Assembly: GCA_021527695.1 (NCBI GenBank)
Contig: JAKFAO010000011.1
Coordinates: forward strand, 434,001 to 498,000
DNA: 64,000 nucleotides
Origin: Naematelia aurantialba
Lineage: Eukaryota > Basidiomycota > Tremellomycetes > Tremellales > Naemateliaceae
Direction: 5' to 3'
The position numbers and the translations under genes are program-made. Positions 50,915 through 63,879 of the stretch are shown in pieces. The notes beneath the pieces were generated by a model. That model saw only the letters and a program-made list of their open reading frames with translations. It searched no databases and was not told where the DNA came from. Within the stretch, counting starts at the first letter, position 1, and every line of letters starts with the position of its first letter.

Positions 50915-51770
50915 ATGGCGTCCGCGCGCCAGGCAGAGCCAGATCCGCAGATCATGGATCAGATACGCCGGAGACTGCTGGAGACGGGCGACTGGGACCG
51001 GTGAGTAGCCTTGAGCCGCGTCCTCGCCTCGAATCTTGGCATCGTCTACTCTGAATCAATACCCATCGCCTACTCTGAATCAATACCATAACTAAACGGA
51101 TACCATAACTAACGACGCAGGATATCTCAGCTGCTGAGAGCAAGACTGGAAGAAGTCGGCTGGGACGACGACCTGAAAGACCTCGCGAAAGGTAAGTTGC
51201 GCCTCTACTGCTCTAGTATCAGACTCGATCATGAGCTGGCCAGCGGTCTACACCCGCAACACCAGTACTGGCGTAGTGGGCTAGATTGCAGACGGCAGCC
51301 TAGCTGTTATACTGTAGAATTCAGCCGCAGGTCACGTAGCAGATCCGGGAGCCAAGCTGACCTGTTGACCAGAGACGGCCAGGGCGCAGGAGACGCCGAA
51401 CCTGCGAGAGCTGTTGGCCGAGGTGGCTCCCGAAGCGCAGAGTGAGCCGCTACGACTTTCTTCCTCCGCCCCCTCCTGCCTTGCACTCCTCCGTCCCTTC
51501 CTTCTACATCTTCCTTCTGCATTTTCCCTTTCCCTTCCTTCGACATCTTCCCTTTCTCTTCCGTCTACACTCACTCGTCCTTTCTCTCACACAAATCCTC
51601 CCTCTTCCGTCTAGATCCTCCCTCCTCTTACAGTCCGTTAAAATCGACTCATCTTCCACCTCGCCTGACAAGCAATACTGACATACACAGAAACGATCCC
51701 GAGCACTATCCGGCGAGCTGTTCTGCAAGAGATTGAGGCAGTCCTGGATCGAGAGGTGGAAAAGGCATAG
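50915..51770 (+). CDS. SUS1: SUS1/ENY2, SAGA deubiquitinase module and TREX-2 subunit
   Basis: Four exons: 50915-51000, 51121-51191, 51373-51441, 51691-51770 (101 aa, the family length). Sus1 couples SAGA-dependent transcription to mRNA export. Blocks: DQIRRRLLETGDWDRISQLL, RARLEEVGWDDDLKDLAKE, NLRELLAEVAPEAQ, TIPSTIRRAVLQEIEAVLDR. The introns are long for this window (120, 181 and 249 nt) compared with the short exons; in S. cerevisiae SUS1 is also unusual in having two introns whose retention is regulated. The third intron is pyrimidine-rich (51455-51640). The acceptor at 51372 was chosen over the CAG at 51390 for phase. Confidence 0.93.
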
Positions 51771-52283
51771 CCCGCACATATCCTACCGACCCATCTTGCT
51801 AGATCTAGACAGGTTACTGTTGCAATGACGACATGTGACGACCATCATGAGCACCACACGGCTGTGAGAATTAACAATCACGACACCTCACAAGCAAGAG
51901 AGTCCTCACAATCACGACGCACACCTGAGTCCACAGCCATAGTCTAGCCGGCAGTCAGCTAAAAGCCAGGCTCTGGACAGCTGTGGAGTTGCCCACTCGC
52001 ACCTGACGAGATATCATTCAAGCATGAATCGCACCAGGTGACGATATATCATCAAACGTGACACCAGACAGACGAGATACCATCCAGGGCGACAATCACC
52101 GTGAGAGTCAGTCTAATGCTACAATACAGACCCAGAGACGGACCCCGTCCCGACGCCCTCAGACCTGGCCCAATGATAGCCGGTCCCACAACCCCTTCCA
52201 TCCTTCCATCCAGATCAATGTCTACCTCCCGTCAGCCCGACATCCTCGTAACCAGAAAAGCATGTGACGTCAGAAGCCGACAC
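51771..52283. other. Convergent intergenic region SUS1 / NFS1
   Basis: 513 nt between stop codons. AATCACGACACCTCACAA-type direct repeats occur near 51872-51925 and GAGATATCAT/ACGATATATCATC near 52010-52055. No gene seen. Confidence 0.5.
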
Positions 52284-54062
52284 TCACGCGGCCCACTCAA
52301 TCTTGCTGATGTCGATACCCTCCTGCACCATCTCCCACAGCGGGCTCATCTCCCGTAACCGGGTAACAACGCTCACGATGCGGTCGATGACCAGGTCGAT
52401 CTCGGCCTCGGTCGTGAACCGCCCAATACCGAAACGAAGGGACGAATGCGCCATGTCGTCTGCCGCGCCAAGCGCACGGAGGACGTAGGACGGTTCCAGC
52501 GACGCCGACGTACATGCCGAGCCAGAGGAGAGGGCAATGTCCTGTCCGGTGAGCTTGTGCTCACAAACGGAGTTGAAAAGCTTACTTTGAGCGCCATCAA
52601 GAGGGACTCGCCCTCAACATAGGAGAAAGACAGGTTGACGCAGCCGGGGTATCCACTTGGATCGCCATTCCGTACAATCTGCTCCACCTGCGATGTGATC
52701 CCCTTGACCAGTCTGTCTGAGAGTTGCTTGATCCTGGCATGGTCATCTGCCATGTCCTGCATTGCGATCCTGCACGCCTCGCCCATCCCTACAACCAGTG
52801 GCGCGGGTACTGTTCCTGATCGCAGACCTCGCTCCTGTCCTCCACCATGGATCAACGGCTCGAGCCTCACCCTCGGTCTCCGCCGGACATATGCCGCTCC
52901 GACGCCTTTTGGCCCGTAGATCTTGTGTGCTGAAATCGACATGACATCGATGCCCATCGCCTCGACGTCGATAGGGATCTTGCCGACTGCTTGCGCGGCG
53001 TCCGTGTGGAAGTATGGCTTCGAGGTGCCGTTCTCCTTGGCCCAGGATTTGAGAGTTTCAGAGATATCTTTGAGTGGCTGGATCACACCAATCTCGTTAT
53101 TGACAGCCATGATAGAGACGAGGATGGTGGTGGGTCGAAGGGCGGCTTTCAGCGCCGAGAGCGAGACGAGACCGTTAGGCAAGACGGGGAGATATGTGAC
53201 TTCGAAACCTTGTGATTCGAGGTACCGGCACGAGTCGAGCACGCATTTATGTTCCTATTCCCAGTCAGCCCGGCTCCCACCCCGAAAGAACAAGCTACTG
53301 ACGGTCTGGGTAGTAATGATATGCTTCCTCCCACTTTTCTGGTGGAACTTTGCAATCCCCTTTATGAGCATGTTGTTGCTCTCGGTCGCGCCGCTGGTGA
53401 ATACAATGTCCTTTGCGTTGGCTCCGACCAGCGCTGCGACATGCTGCCTCGCCTCGTCGACGGCACTCTCCGCCTCCCAGCCATAGGCGTGTGTCCGCGA
53501 GTGAGGGTTTCCAAACTGCTCCGTGAGCAACGGCAGCATGCGATCGAGGACCCGCGGATCCATCGGTGTCGTCGCCTGGAACAAAACGTCAGTCCAAGTC
53601 CTGTCGCCGTCCCGCTCAACTCAGGAATCAGGAAAGACAGCGCCGAGGGCATCGTCTCTCACCTGCATGTCGAGGTAGATCGGACGACCTCCGCTCTTGG
53701 GATTACCGCCAGTCTTGGTCGCGACGGGGTTCAACTTGAATCCAAACATCTCTGCGCCGTGTTAGCGGAAGAAGAAGAAGATCTTGCCCTTGCCAATCGC
53801 CACGCAGAGTCGACCCGAGGCTAGACTCACCTTCGCCGCTCTTGCCTTCAGCAGCCACCACGTCTCCCTCGTCAAACTCTCCCGGGTCCTCGCGCACACC
53901 CTGAGACGCGTTGACCTGGATGTCTGATACCTGGGCGTGGTTGATGTTGGTCGGCGTGACCAGTGTCCGCCTGACGATCCGAGTCGCCGAGACCGGCAGA
54001 GTAGTGGTCCGCCGTATCGCTGATCGCAGCAGCGGCTGCAGTGGCCGCATCGCTGACGGCAT
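52284..54062 (-). CDS. NFS1: Mitochondrial cysteine desulfurase NFS1
   Basis: Five exons: 53831-54062, 53663-53751, 53303-53575, 52586-53254, 52284-52541 (506 aa). PLP enzyme that supplies sulfur from cysteine for iron-sulfur clusters and tRNA thiolation. The N terminus is an Arg/Ser/Thr-rich mitochondrial presequence ([20 protein letters not shown]). Catalytic features: [55 protein letters not shown]-type [44 protein letters not shown] (PLP lysine), [12 protein letters not shown] and the mobile loop with the active-site Cys, [20 protein letters not shown]. The C terminus is the usual [18 protein letters not shown]. All junctions are in phase. Confidence 0.97.
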
Positions 54063-54390
54063 GACCTCGATGGCTTGCTGTGGATGTCAAGCGTGTGACG
54101 AGATGGTTTTGTTTTGCAGATGAGACGAGACAACAAGGAAAGAGGTGTATCAGTATGCTGAACAAGCACGGTATGAGAGAGAGAAATGAGAAATCGAAAG
54201 CCAGGAATTAGACGCAGCAGCTCGGCATGAGGCACCAGAGAGGTGGCGAATCCGCCTCGAAGCGGATATCACCGAAAGGCCGCCGACGTTTAGCGATCCG
54301 CCGGCCGATGACCAGCCAGTGTTGACGAGTTATATGGGCAGGGATGCATGTAGTGCATGTTAGGCATACAGATACCCATAAAACCCTACA
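54063..54390. other. Intergenic region NFS1 / PRP4
   Basis: 328 nt containing the presumed NFS1 promoter; no gene seen. Confidence 0.5.
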
Positions 54391-56490
54391 CTAAAGCGAG
54401 TGGTCCCCTCCAAACAGATGGAACGAGCGACTATAACTCGCACTAGCAATAAACTTGCCGTCGCCAGAGATATCCAAACTCATGACCTTGCCAGCGTCCG
54501 TTGGCAAATTGCGAATCATCGCCCACTCGTCTGCGGACCAGATGCGGACGTTGCAGTCAAAGCCGGAAGTCACGAGGAACAGACCCGACTTGGGCAACGG
54601 CGCGTCGATATCCGGCTTTATATCTGGCTTTTCGTCGATATCGGGTTTCTTGTCCTCGACCTCATCGACCTCCATGGAGCCGTTCCCATTTGATGCGTGT
54701 GCTGAGCCGTTTGTGAGAGGAGTGGGTGCGTCGATGGGGGCGAATGGCATTTCAGAAGTGGAGCGGAAGAATTTCAGGTCTGAAACGGATGATCGATGTG
54801 CAGGGATCATGTATTGCGTCTTGAGCGCTCGGAGATCCCATATGCGAACAGTGTCGTCTCCAGATCCAGTGGCTATTTGGTATCTACTCGAGCGTCAGAG
54901 ATCGTACTACTTGCAGTGACACACTTACCCGCTGGGCGCAAAGTCCATTGCAAGAATCTCCTTGACGTGCCCATCCAGCACCATCGCTGTCCGTCCAGTC
55001 CTCACATCCCATACTCTGCCGATGGCGTCAAAGCCACTAAAGGGGGTCATCAGTCCAGGAACTCTCCGGCGGGAGGCTGACGCTCACCCTGACGCCACCA
55101 ATGCACCATCGTCTTGGAAAGCCAAGGAGTACACCTCCTTGCTGTGTCCTTCTTGTACGAGCAGCTCAGTCTGCTTTTGCACATCCCATAACCGCCATGT
55201 CCCATCAAACGAAGCCGTGCCCAGGAACGCGCCTGATGGGTGGAAAGCGACTCGGCCAACTCGATTTGTGTGTCCTGTTAATGTCGCCAGAGCTTTATCA
55301 CTATCGTCCCGTGTCAGCTCAGAGTTGACTATAGTAGTTAACGTGGCTCACCCAGTCAGAGACCATAACTTGACACTGCCCTCTCCTCCGCCTGTCGCAA
55401 TGTTGACTGCCTCCTCCGACATGCCGACAGTCGCCTGCGGATGCCATGCCGCTCCTCCGATACGGTCGGTATGCCCCCGCTTGATCCCGACTGAATTCAG
55501 GTTTGGCAGGTCCCACAGCTTGGCATCTCCTGTCCAGGATGTTGTGAGGACGTATTGGGAATTTGGAGAGAAGCGGATGGTGGACAGCGGCCGGTCATCT
55601 CCGAATTGCGAGCCTAGATTGGTGAATGTCTGGTGGGGTCAGCGCCAGACGGATGAACGATAGCACAGCATGATGACGGAGGAAGGATGGAAGAGAAGGA
55701 GAGAGGAAGAAAGGGAGCGAGGAAGAGAGGGAGCGAGGACGAGAGGGAGCGAGGAAGAAAGGGCCAAGGAAGACAAGGAGGAACAACACACTTTCATCTC
55801 ATTGAAGAGCTCTTTCCTTGCATTGACGATCCTGCTCAGCGGCAAACCGACCTCTACTCTTTGCCTAGCTATGCGTATTTTTGCCCTGTATCTGATCAGC
55901 GCGACCCTTGCTGTTCGCAAAGAGCACCACGTACCTGCTCAGCGAATACTTTGCCAGACTCCGTCTTGCAGCCAGCAAGTCGTTCGACCCCTCGGTGTAG
56001 AATTCGCCCTGACAGACGGGTCAGTAGCAGAAGACGACCGAGACGCTCAGCGGGTAACGGCAAACGACCTACCTCTTCTTCCTCGTCGCTGCTCTCAGAC
56101 TCGTAGTCTGCATCCATAGCGTCCCTCCCTTTTGCCGACTCGATCTGCTCTTGCACATATTTTAATCGATCTCTCCGGTCTCCAGGCTACATAACCATCA
56201 GCACATCTTGCCAACAGCATGAAGATGCAAACGACTCACTCCTTCGCCGAACAGTGTGATAGGCTCGCCATACGCTCGCAGTCGTTGTCGCACCTTTGCA
56301 TCGTCGGTGGGTACGGCCATACGCCGGAGACGCTTCTTGCGCTCGAGCTGCTCGAGAAGCTCTGCATTCTGCTCGCGCTCTCGGTCGTCGTCCGAGCCGC
56401 CGAGCTCGTACGTGTTGTCGATGGCTGGGAAATTGTGAGCTATACCACGCGGAGAAGGAGATGGAACTCACCTAGGTCGTCCAAATCCAT
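54391..56490 (-). CDS. PRP4: U4/U6 snRNP WD-repeat protein PRP4
   Basis: Nine exons: 56472-56490, 56240-56424, 56073-56186, 55935-56008, 55792-55891, 55352-55629, 55088-55300, 54929-55036, 54391-54883 (527 aa). Prp4 (human PRPF4) binds Prp3 in the U4/U6.U5 tri-snRNP. The first exon is 19 nt (MDLDDL). The SFM motif is clear: [31 protein letters not shown], followed by [20 protein letters not shown]. The propeller has WD repeats such as [100 protein letters not shown], ending in [11 protein letters not shown]. An acidic/Pro insertion with [13 protein letters not shown] repeats sits in the last exon. A GA-rich stretch lies in the intron 55630-55791. Confidence 0.95.
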
Positions 56491-56697
56491 GATGGCAGTA
56501 ACCCCTGTCTCTGAGATCCAAGGCAAGAGTGACCTGTACAGACAAAGAGTTCAAGTAGGAAATCCTACAGAGAGCAGCTTGAGGGGCACCTTGGAAAGCG
56601 GAAGCAAAATTTCGGCTCGGTCGTTTGCCGCAGAGATTTTTAGCATCTCACTGATATTTCAACTCGTATTGGCTCTGCCTGCGTGCACACACAAGCA
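56491..56697. promoter_or_regulatory. Divergent promoter region PRP4 / KRR1
   Basis: 207 nt between start codons. Contains an AAAATTTCGG stretch at 56608-56617, similar to the AAAATTT (RRPE-like) element of ribosome biogenesis genes; that reading is an inference. Confidence 0.45.
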
Positions 56698-58374
<1,677 letters not shown>

Positions 58375-58509
58375 GTTGCAGACGTCGGGATATATCTTGC
58401 ACACGTTGGCGTATATCCTGGACACGTTGGGAGTATATCTTGGACACGTCGGCATACGAGATGGCAGTCGGTGGAGATACTGGTACATGTATGCAATGTA
58501 ACGATATGG

Positions 58510-60264
58510 TCATACAAAATATGATGGTGCTTGCTAGATTTCGCAGTCGTCAGCCCAGCTTCTACGTGATCTCCAACTCCAACCCAGAAAATCCAAGACC
58601 AGGAAAGAAAGGGCCACAGACTGCCAACTCACCAGACGTCTCAATGCAGTGTTCTTCGTATCGGTGTTGTTCTCCGCTGCTGCGTCGTACGTCTTGAACC
58701 CCGTCTTGCCCTCGCTGTCGACCTCCATGATCGACGCGAGATTGCCACATCGATAGCAGTAATTAGGCGCCGACCACACTGTGACAAGCGCGTCGTCGAA
58801 CATGTGCTTGAACCCCTCTTGGACGAGCTGATGTGCCCGAGCGATCAGACTAAGCGAGTTGACATAGTTGAACTGCAGCCAGAGTGAGCCGACCTCCGCA
58901 CAGCCACATAGTCTCCTCGGGACCCAGCCAGAAAGGATCAAAGGCAACGTACCTCGGCGGTGACTTTGCGGCCAAACAACCATCCGGCGCCTCGGGGGCT
59001 CACGGCCCATGCCTCGACATCGTCCGGATCTGACCACATGAGGTCTATATGCATCAACGACCGCACTCGAAAGGCGCTTTGCGGGCTGGATCACCGCAGT
59101 GCAGAGAGGTGACTTACCGCAGAATGGCCCCTCGTGCGGCACCTCTTGCGCGCGAGGCAGAATCCGTACTTGGTCGAGTGTGCGGATATCCGGGCTCAGT
59201 CCGCCGTGTACACATAAGATGGACGAGTCGATGATCTGCGGAATCAGTGCGGTTACAGCGCCAGCGCGATAAGATGGTGGAGACGCGACGTACAGCGGCG
59301 AGATTCAGATGGTCAAACACGGTGCAGCAGGCTTTCCAGACGGACGGGTTGCCGTACTTGAGCATGCATTCGTCTGCGTTGTCAGCAGTTGTACACGAAA
59401 ATGGCTGATGCAGCTTGCGACTCCATCCCTGATGATCGGCGGAGTCTGACATCCAGGCCAGAAGGGCTTGTGCAGATGTGCTACGTGTAGAGATGCTACG
59501 TACCGTAGAAACCGTATACCTGGGTTATCTGCCGCGATTCATGATTCCCTCTCAAAAGGGTGACCCGGTCCGGATATCTATGCAGATCAGCTACGCGCTT
59601 TTGCGTGAGCTGGATGCCGGAGGGACGTACCTAGCTTTATACGCTAATAACAATGTAAGGGTCTCTAAAGAATAGTATCCTCGATCCACGAAATCTCCCT
59701 GTAGCGAATCAGCCCTGCGCCCAACCACCTATCTCCGGACCTGCGTAACCACGTATCCACACTGGCCGGACAGTAGGACGAGCACGGATGGATGCAGATG
59801 TCGTGAACCAGACTCACCATGAAGATATAACTCGTCTCTGGGACCTCGCCGCCCTGCCGGAAGATCTCCAGCACGTCCCAGAACTGCCCATGTATATCCC
59901 CGCACACGGTCACCGGGCTCTGCACGAGGTGGACATTGCTTTCCTCGAGCAACAGATCGCGTACTCGGGTGCAGAGGAGCTTCATCTGCCGTTCGGGAAG
60001 GTGCTTGCATTGCCGGATCTGTCACAAACGTCAACGATCGTCGACAGGTCAACGGATAGCCGGCGAGGAGGGAGCGAAGGAATGCGGAGTAAGCCGCCAG
60101 ACAGCTCTGGAGAACAGGAGGCTGACGATGGGGGAGGACCGGGTGAGGGAGCTGATCATGCGGCGAAAAAGGAGACTATTGGGGTTGGGTGTAGCGAACA
60201 CAGAGGTGGGGCGACGAACATGTTCTATCCATTTGTCTGGGTCGGACGACACCGGGACCGGCAT
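58510..60264 (-). CDS. SIT4: PP2A-like Ser/Thr phosphatase catalytic subunit SIT4 (PP6)
   Basis: Nine exons: 60220-60264, 60018 down to 59818, 59631-59698, 59504-59577, 59294-59373, 59118-59235, 58953-59044, 58633-58872, 58510-58533 (313 aa). Acts in TOR signalling and cell-cycle control with SAP-type regulators. Metal and catalytic motifs: [142 protein letters not shown]. The N terminus ([20 protein letters not shown]) is closest to Sit4. The last exon is 24 nt and gives QAPSYFV: the methylated terminal Leu of PP2A-type enzymes is Val here. Splice joins are all in phase; the first donor is GTTCGT. Confidence 0.94.
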
Positions 60265-60800
60265 GACGAGCGATGCGATATGGCGGACTGCGTGGCGAGT
60301 CGGGGGATCCGCGTAACGCTACACAGCTGCTGTTGAAGCTTCCCGGACACCAAGGAACGCTGTGGGGGGGGAGGCGGGGAGGTCTGCGAGTGAGCCCTGG
60401 GAGACGTTGCAGATGGAGCCGTAACTCGTAAATATCGAAATGTATTCAGAGATACAACTGCGCGCAAGAAATGGAGCCTTGATAAGCCGGTGAGTGACGT
60501 GTCATTCTATCTCCCGCATGCCGGTGCGTGCGTTGATTGGTGAAGTCTTCGCTGATGGGTCAAGTACTCACGGCAGTGTATCGTAGACGCCGACCTCCGT
60601 CGTCGCAAAAGTACGTCTATGTATACCTACAGTCTGTCCGAAGAACGTGTAACATCACACATCGTGGCTACTGGATGACACTCGACTTGGATTTGCCACT
60701 CGTCCTTCTCTTCCTTCCCTTCCTGTTTCTTTTCTTTCTTCTACCATCCCTACAACCCGTACCTCCAATCGGCGAGCTTTCCTCTGAAGCCTCCGTTGTC
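60265..60800. other. Divergent intergenic region
   Basis: Between SIT4 and the unrecognised plus-strand gene. Includes a G-run at 60363-60371 and a pyrimidine-rich stretch 60700-60750 just before the plus-strand start. No gene seen. Confidence 0.5.
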
Positions 60801-61702
60801 ATGGATCTTGCAAGACTTCTCACTCGAGAAGCTGTCGAAACCCGATACGCGCCGCTGCACCAGCTGTTGAACCGAATCCACATCCCCGCCACCGACACGG
60901 CTTTGACACCTACGTTCTTGCAGTGCACTCGAGTCGTCTTGGAGGAAGACAGGGTGAATTGGATCATTGATCTTATCCAGAGACAGGAAGGTGGTCGATG
61001 CAGGCGGTGGACTCATCAGGAAACTCTCGATGTGAGCGACGGTGACCGCACTCCGTACTGCCCTGTCCTGGCCTGAGCGTTGGCTGACCTCGGCAGTCTC
61101 TGAACGGAGATGCATCGGAACTGGTCTCCCAGATGCATGCTATCAGGAAAGCTTCTATCAAGGGCCGAGTGACAATCCAGACGGACGGCCGCACGGGAGA
61201 GCCGATCAAGGTGAGCTCAGTCGCGTGCGATATGAAATGCAGCTGACAGACAGGTAACGTTCGTGTTGGACGATCAGTCTTCGGTAGTCCTCGAGGGCTT
61301 CGTCGCCCAGGAACGTGACTTCAAGACAGACGACCTCGAACACATACTCTTTGATACGGTGCTTCGCGTGAGCTCTCTGATACGCAGGCTTCCGCGGAGC
61401 TTACCAGATAAGCTGCTGCCGCCCAACTTACCAAACTTCTCTGAACAAGGGGGTATGCACATGGGGCACTACCAGGTACAATCTCTCTACACTGGCTGGC
61501 CATGCTCTGACCGCCGTAGTGCAAAGTCGCATCCCTCAAAGAGAAAATCCAGGGATTCACTAGCTTCTGGGAGTGCGGCGACCTCACAGGTACTTCCGCT
61601 GTTCGAGGAAAGGGGTGATCTGAATTCCTTCCAGGAAAGAAGTCGGCAGCTCCGCCCGTCAACATGCCCACCGTCACCAGCGACAAAAACGCCTCGCTAT
61701 GA
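60801..61702 (+). CDS. Unrecognised 212-residue protein
   Basis: Six exons: 60801-60953, 61020-61031, 61097-61210, 61254-61475, 61520-61589, 61635-61702. I do not recognise the family. The model is supported by phase at every junction, by GTGAAT/GTGAGC donors and by CTGAC or CTGATC branch sites. Residues 1-51 look helical (MDLARLLTREAVETRYAPLH). The 12-nt second exon (four residues, ETLD) joins it to SELVSQMHAIRKASIKGRVT, a beta-like stretch (VTFVLDDQSSVVLEGFVAQE), helix FKTDDLEHILFDTVLRVSSL and an amphipathic end (CKVASLKEKIQGFTSFWECG). No signal peptide or membrane segment. The mix of short helices would fit a small subunit of a larger complex, but this is a guess. Confidence 0.55.
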
Positions 61703-62071
61703 GCTGCGCAGGTAAGCCATACCGGGAGAGCGCATGCCTCGAACCACGCCTCGCTGCTGCCAGGCGTCTGACACAGGTCTAGGTCATGCCCCAGTAGGGG
61801 CCATTGAGGCAGTGCAGGCACCTGAGTTGATAGTCTCATGTATAGTTGATGCGCACAGTGCAGACCAGCTTAGATCGCGGCAACCGGTGCAAGCTGGACT
61901 CTACAGTACGATGCGTAGGCTTAGGGTACACTGGGTCAGTCTCGGCGTTGCCACTGTCAAGCATCCGAGTCTGACCGGCTCAAGCGCTTCTTGCGAGTGA
62001 AGCCACAACACCTCTCATCTTTAAAGATCATACAACGTTATCTAACAGCGACACCCCCACCCGCAAGTCTG
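61703..62071. other. Convergent intergenic region
   Basis: 369 nt between stop codons; nothing recognised. Confidence 0.5.
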
Positions 62072-63857
62072 TCAAGCAGCAATTGCTTGAGGAACCGCAA
62101 TGCCGGCCGTTTCTGCACCTTGGCGCTGCTTCGCTAGCATCGCGGTACGTTCCATGCTCTCTCTCAGCTTGGTGCCGAACAGCTCCCCGGAGGTGATGGG
62201 CGGGACCGACTCGTCCACCTTGCCAGCGCCCATGACGGGCTGGATGACCTTGGTTCGTCAGCTTTGTATTTTATGTAAGGATGGGGAGTAACTGCCGTGG
62301 AAACGGATTCAAGCCAAGACGTAGAGCGACGTAGACCCAGAGGAAGAAGGACACGGGATGGGTAGGGGGCAGGGTATTGAGACAGTGTTGGGAGTAGGGT
62401 AGGGTTGGGTGTGACAACTCACGACCTCGTCGTCCGGCTGGACAAAGTACGCGATACTCCACCTATCCTCCGTCTCCTCGTCGGGAAAGACCACGCGGTG
62501 CAGGGTTGCCTTGTACGTCCCGCCCGACCAGAGCTCCATCGCCAGGCCGACGTTGACCAGGAACCCGCCGGGCGGAGGCACGGGCGCGGCGTACCATGCC
62601 CATGGCTCCGTGTCGTCTCCTGGCGTGGCGTACTCGGACGAATTGGTCGTTGAGATGGGCGTCAGGTCGGGAGGGGCGTACGAGGTCGGCAGGTAGACTT
62701 GCAGGCCGGGTTTACCATTGGGTTCTTGGAACACTGACGGGTCAGCGAGACGCACGGCGGGCATTGTTGCAGTGTGGGGATTATAGTGGATGCGTCGACT
62801 GATGCAGCAGGCGAGGGTGGCGCAAGTGGTCAAGTTTTTTTTCCGCGAGGAAGAGCCAGACTCACACAGCGTCAGAGTGCCCCAGTCTTTATGCTCTAAG
62901 AGCGGTCAGTCACAAGGCCGCGGCGCGGAGATGGCGTCGCCAACCCACCTCCAGCGCGGATGTCGGTCTCCTTGACGCGTTCTCTCTCTTCGTCGCTCAG
63001 AGTGGGGTAGTGCAGCATCGAGATGCCGGTGTTGAGGCCGAACGAGTGGCATTTCCGGAAGTGCTCGAATGGCATCTACGTTGTGAGCGTTTTTTGTGTG
63101 TGTGTGTGTGAGGGGGGGGGGGGGGGAGGGGCTGAACGCAGAGACAGGTGGAGCAGTGGCAGCACTGGCACAAGGACAAGGACAAAATCGAAGAATCGAA
63201 GACCTGGACCGTCGGTGCATTCCATAGAGAGGAGCGGCAGGAGAGACGTATGACAGACGACAAGAGACGAGAGGAGATGCAGAGACGTAGAAGACGAAGA
63301 ACAGAAGACACAGTGCAGAGGCCACCGTCACTCACATCCAAAGCGAGCGCAAAGAGCTCGAGCAAGCGCTCAGAGGTATCATGGCACGACCGGTAAAACG
63401 CCTTCATATCGGCGAGAGCGGCCGAGCCGTCCTTGAACGGCGGCGGCAGGGGCTGCTTCCAGTGTGCAGATTGCCGGCCGTACTGGAATGCCCTGGTCAT
63501 TAGCTAGCTGATCTGGTCGTCGAGACCGAGCCGTGGTCGTGGTCATGCTCCTGTCGGAGGTCCTAGTCCTAGTCCTCGGCACGAGCACGAGAACGAGCAC
63601 AACGACCGAGCACAACGACCGAGCACAACGACCGAGCACAACGACCGAGCACGCACGACCGAGCACAACGACCGAGCACGCACGACCGAGCACAACGACC
63701 GAGCACGCAGCTAGCAGCCCCGCCCCAGCACTCACTCTCTGTAATCGCGGCGGTACGGCCCGAGACTCTGCGCGAGCGGCTTGATGTAGCCCGAACCAAT
63801 CTTGTCTGCGGGATACGCTTCTTTCACCTCGCGCGGGTTGGCGAATAGCGCTTTCAT
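62072..63857 (-). CDS. 2-oxoglutarate/Fe(II)-dependent dioxygenase, isopenicillin-N-synthase-like (5' end outside window)
   Basis: Exons seen: 63736-63857, 63336-63492, 62949-63075, 62866-62895, 62423-62733, 62072-62248 (307 aa plus missing N terminus). The first visible exon begins after an intron acceptor (CTGACGCAGACAG), so at least one 5' exon lies beyond the right edge. Iron ligands: HKDW (His and Asp, in a 30-nt exon) and the second His in YKATLHRVVFPDE; the 2-oxoglutarate-binding Arg-x-Ser is in DRWSIAYFVQPDD. Preceding blocks LFANPREVKEAYPADKIGSG and KAFYRSCHDTSERLLELFAL are typical of this oxidoreductase family. The substrate is unknown. Introns here hold a G15 run, a TG run and a 13-nt minisatellite. 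Confidence 0.85.
63093..63126. repeat. TG microsatellite and G15 homopolymer in a dioxygenase intron
   Basis: A (TG)n run at 63093-63110 is followed by fifteen G at 63112-63126, inside intron 63076-63335. Confidence 0.9.
63594..63709. repeat. 13-bp minisatellite in a dioxygenase intron
   Basis: About eight units of GAGCACAACGACC, two of them lengthened by an inserted GCACGC. Inside intron 63493-63735. Confidence 0.9.
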
Positions 63858-63879
63858 CTGTCTGCGTCAGCGACTGACT

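Noticed and set aside
63533..63784. Thr/Glu/His/Arg repeat ORF at the right end
   Set aside because: Direct translation of the 13-bp minisatellite in a dioxygenase intron.
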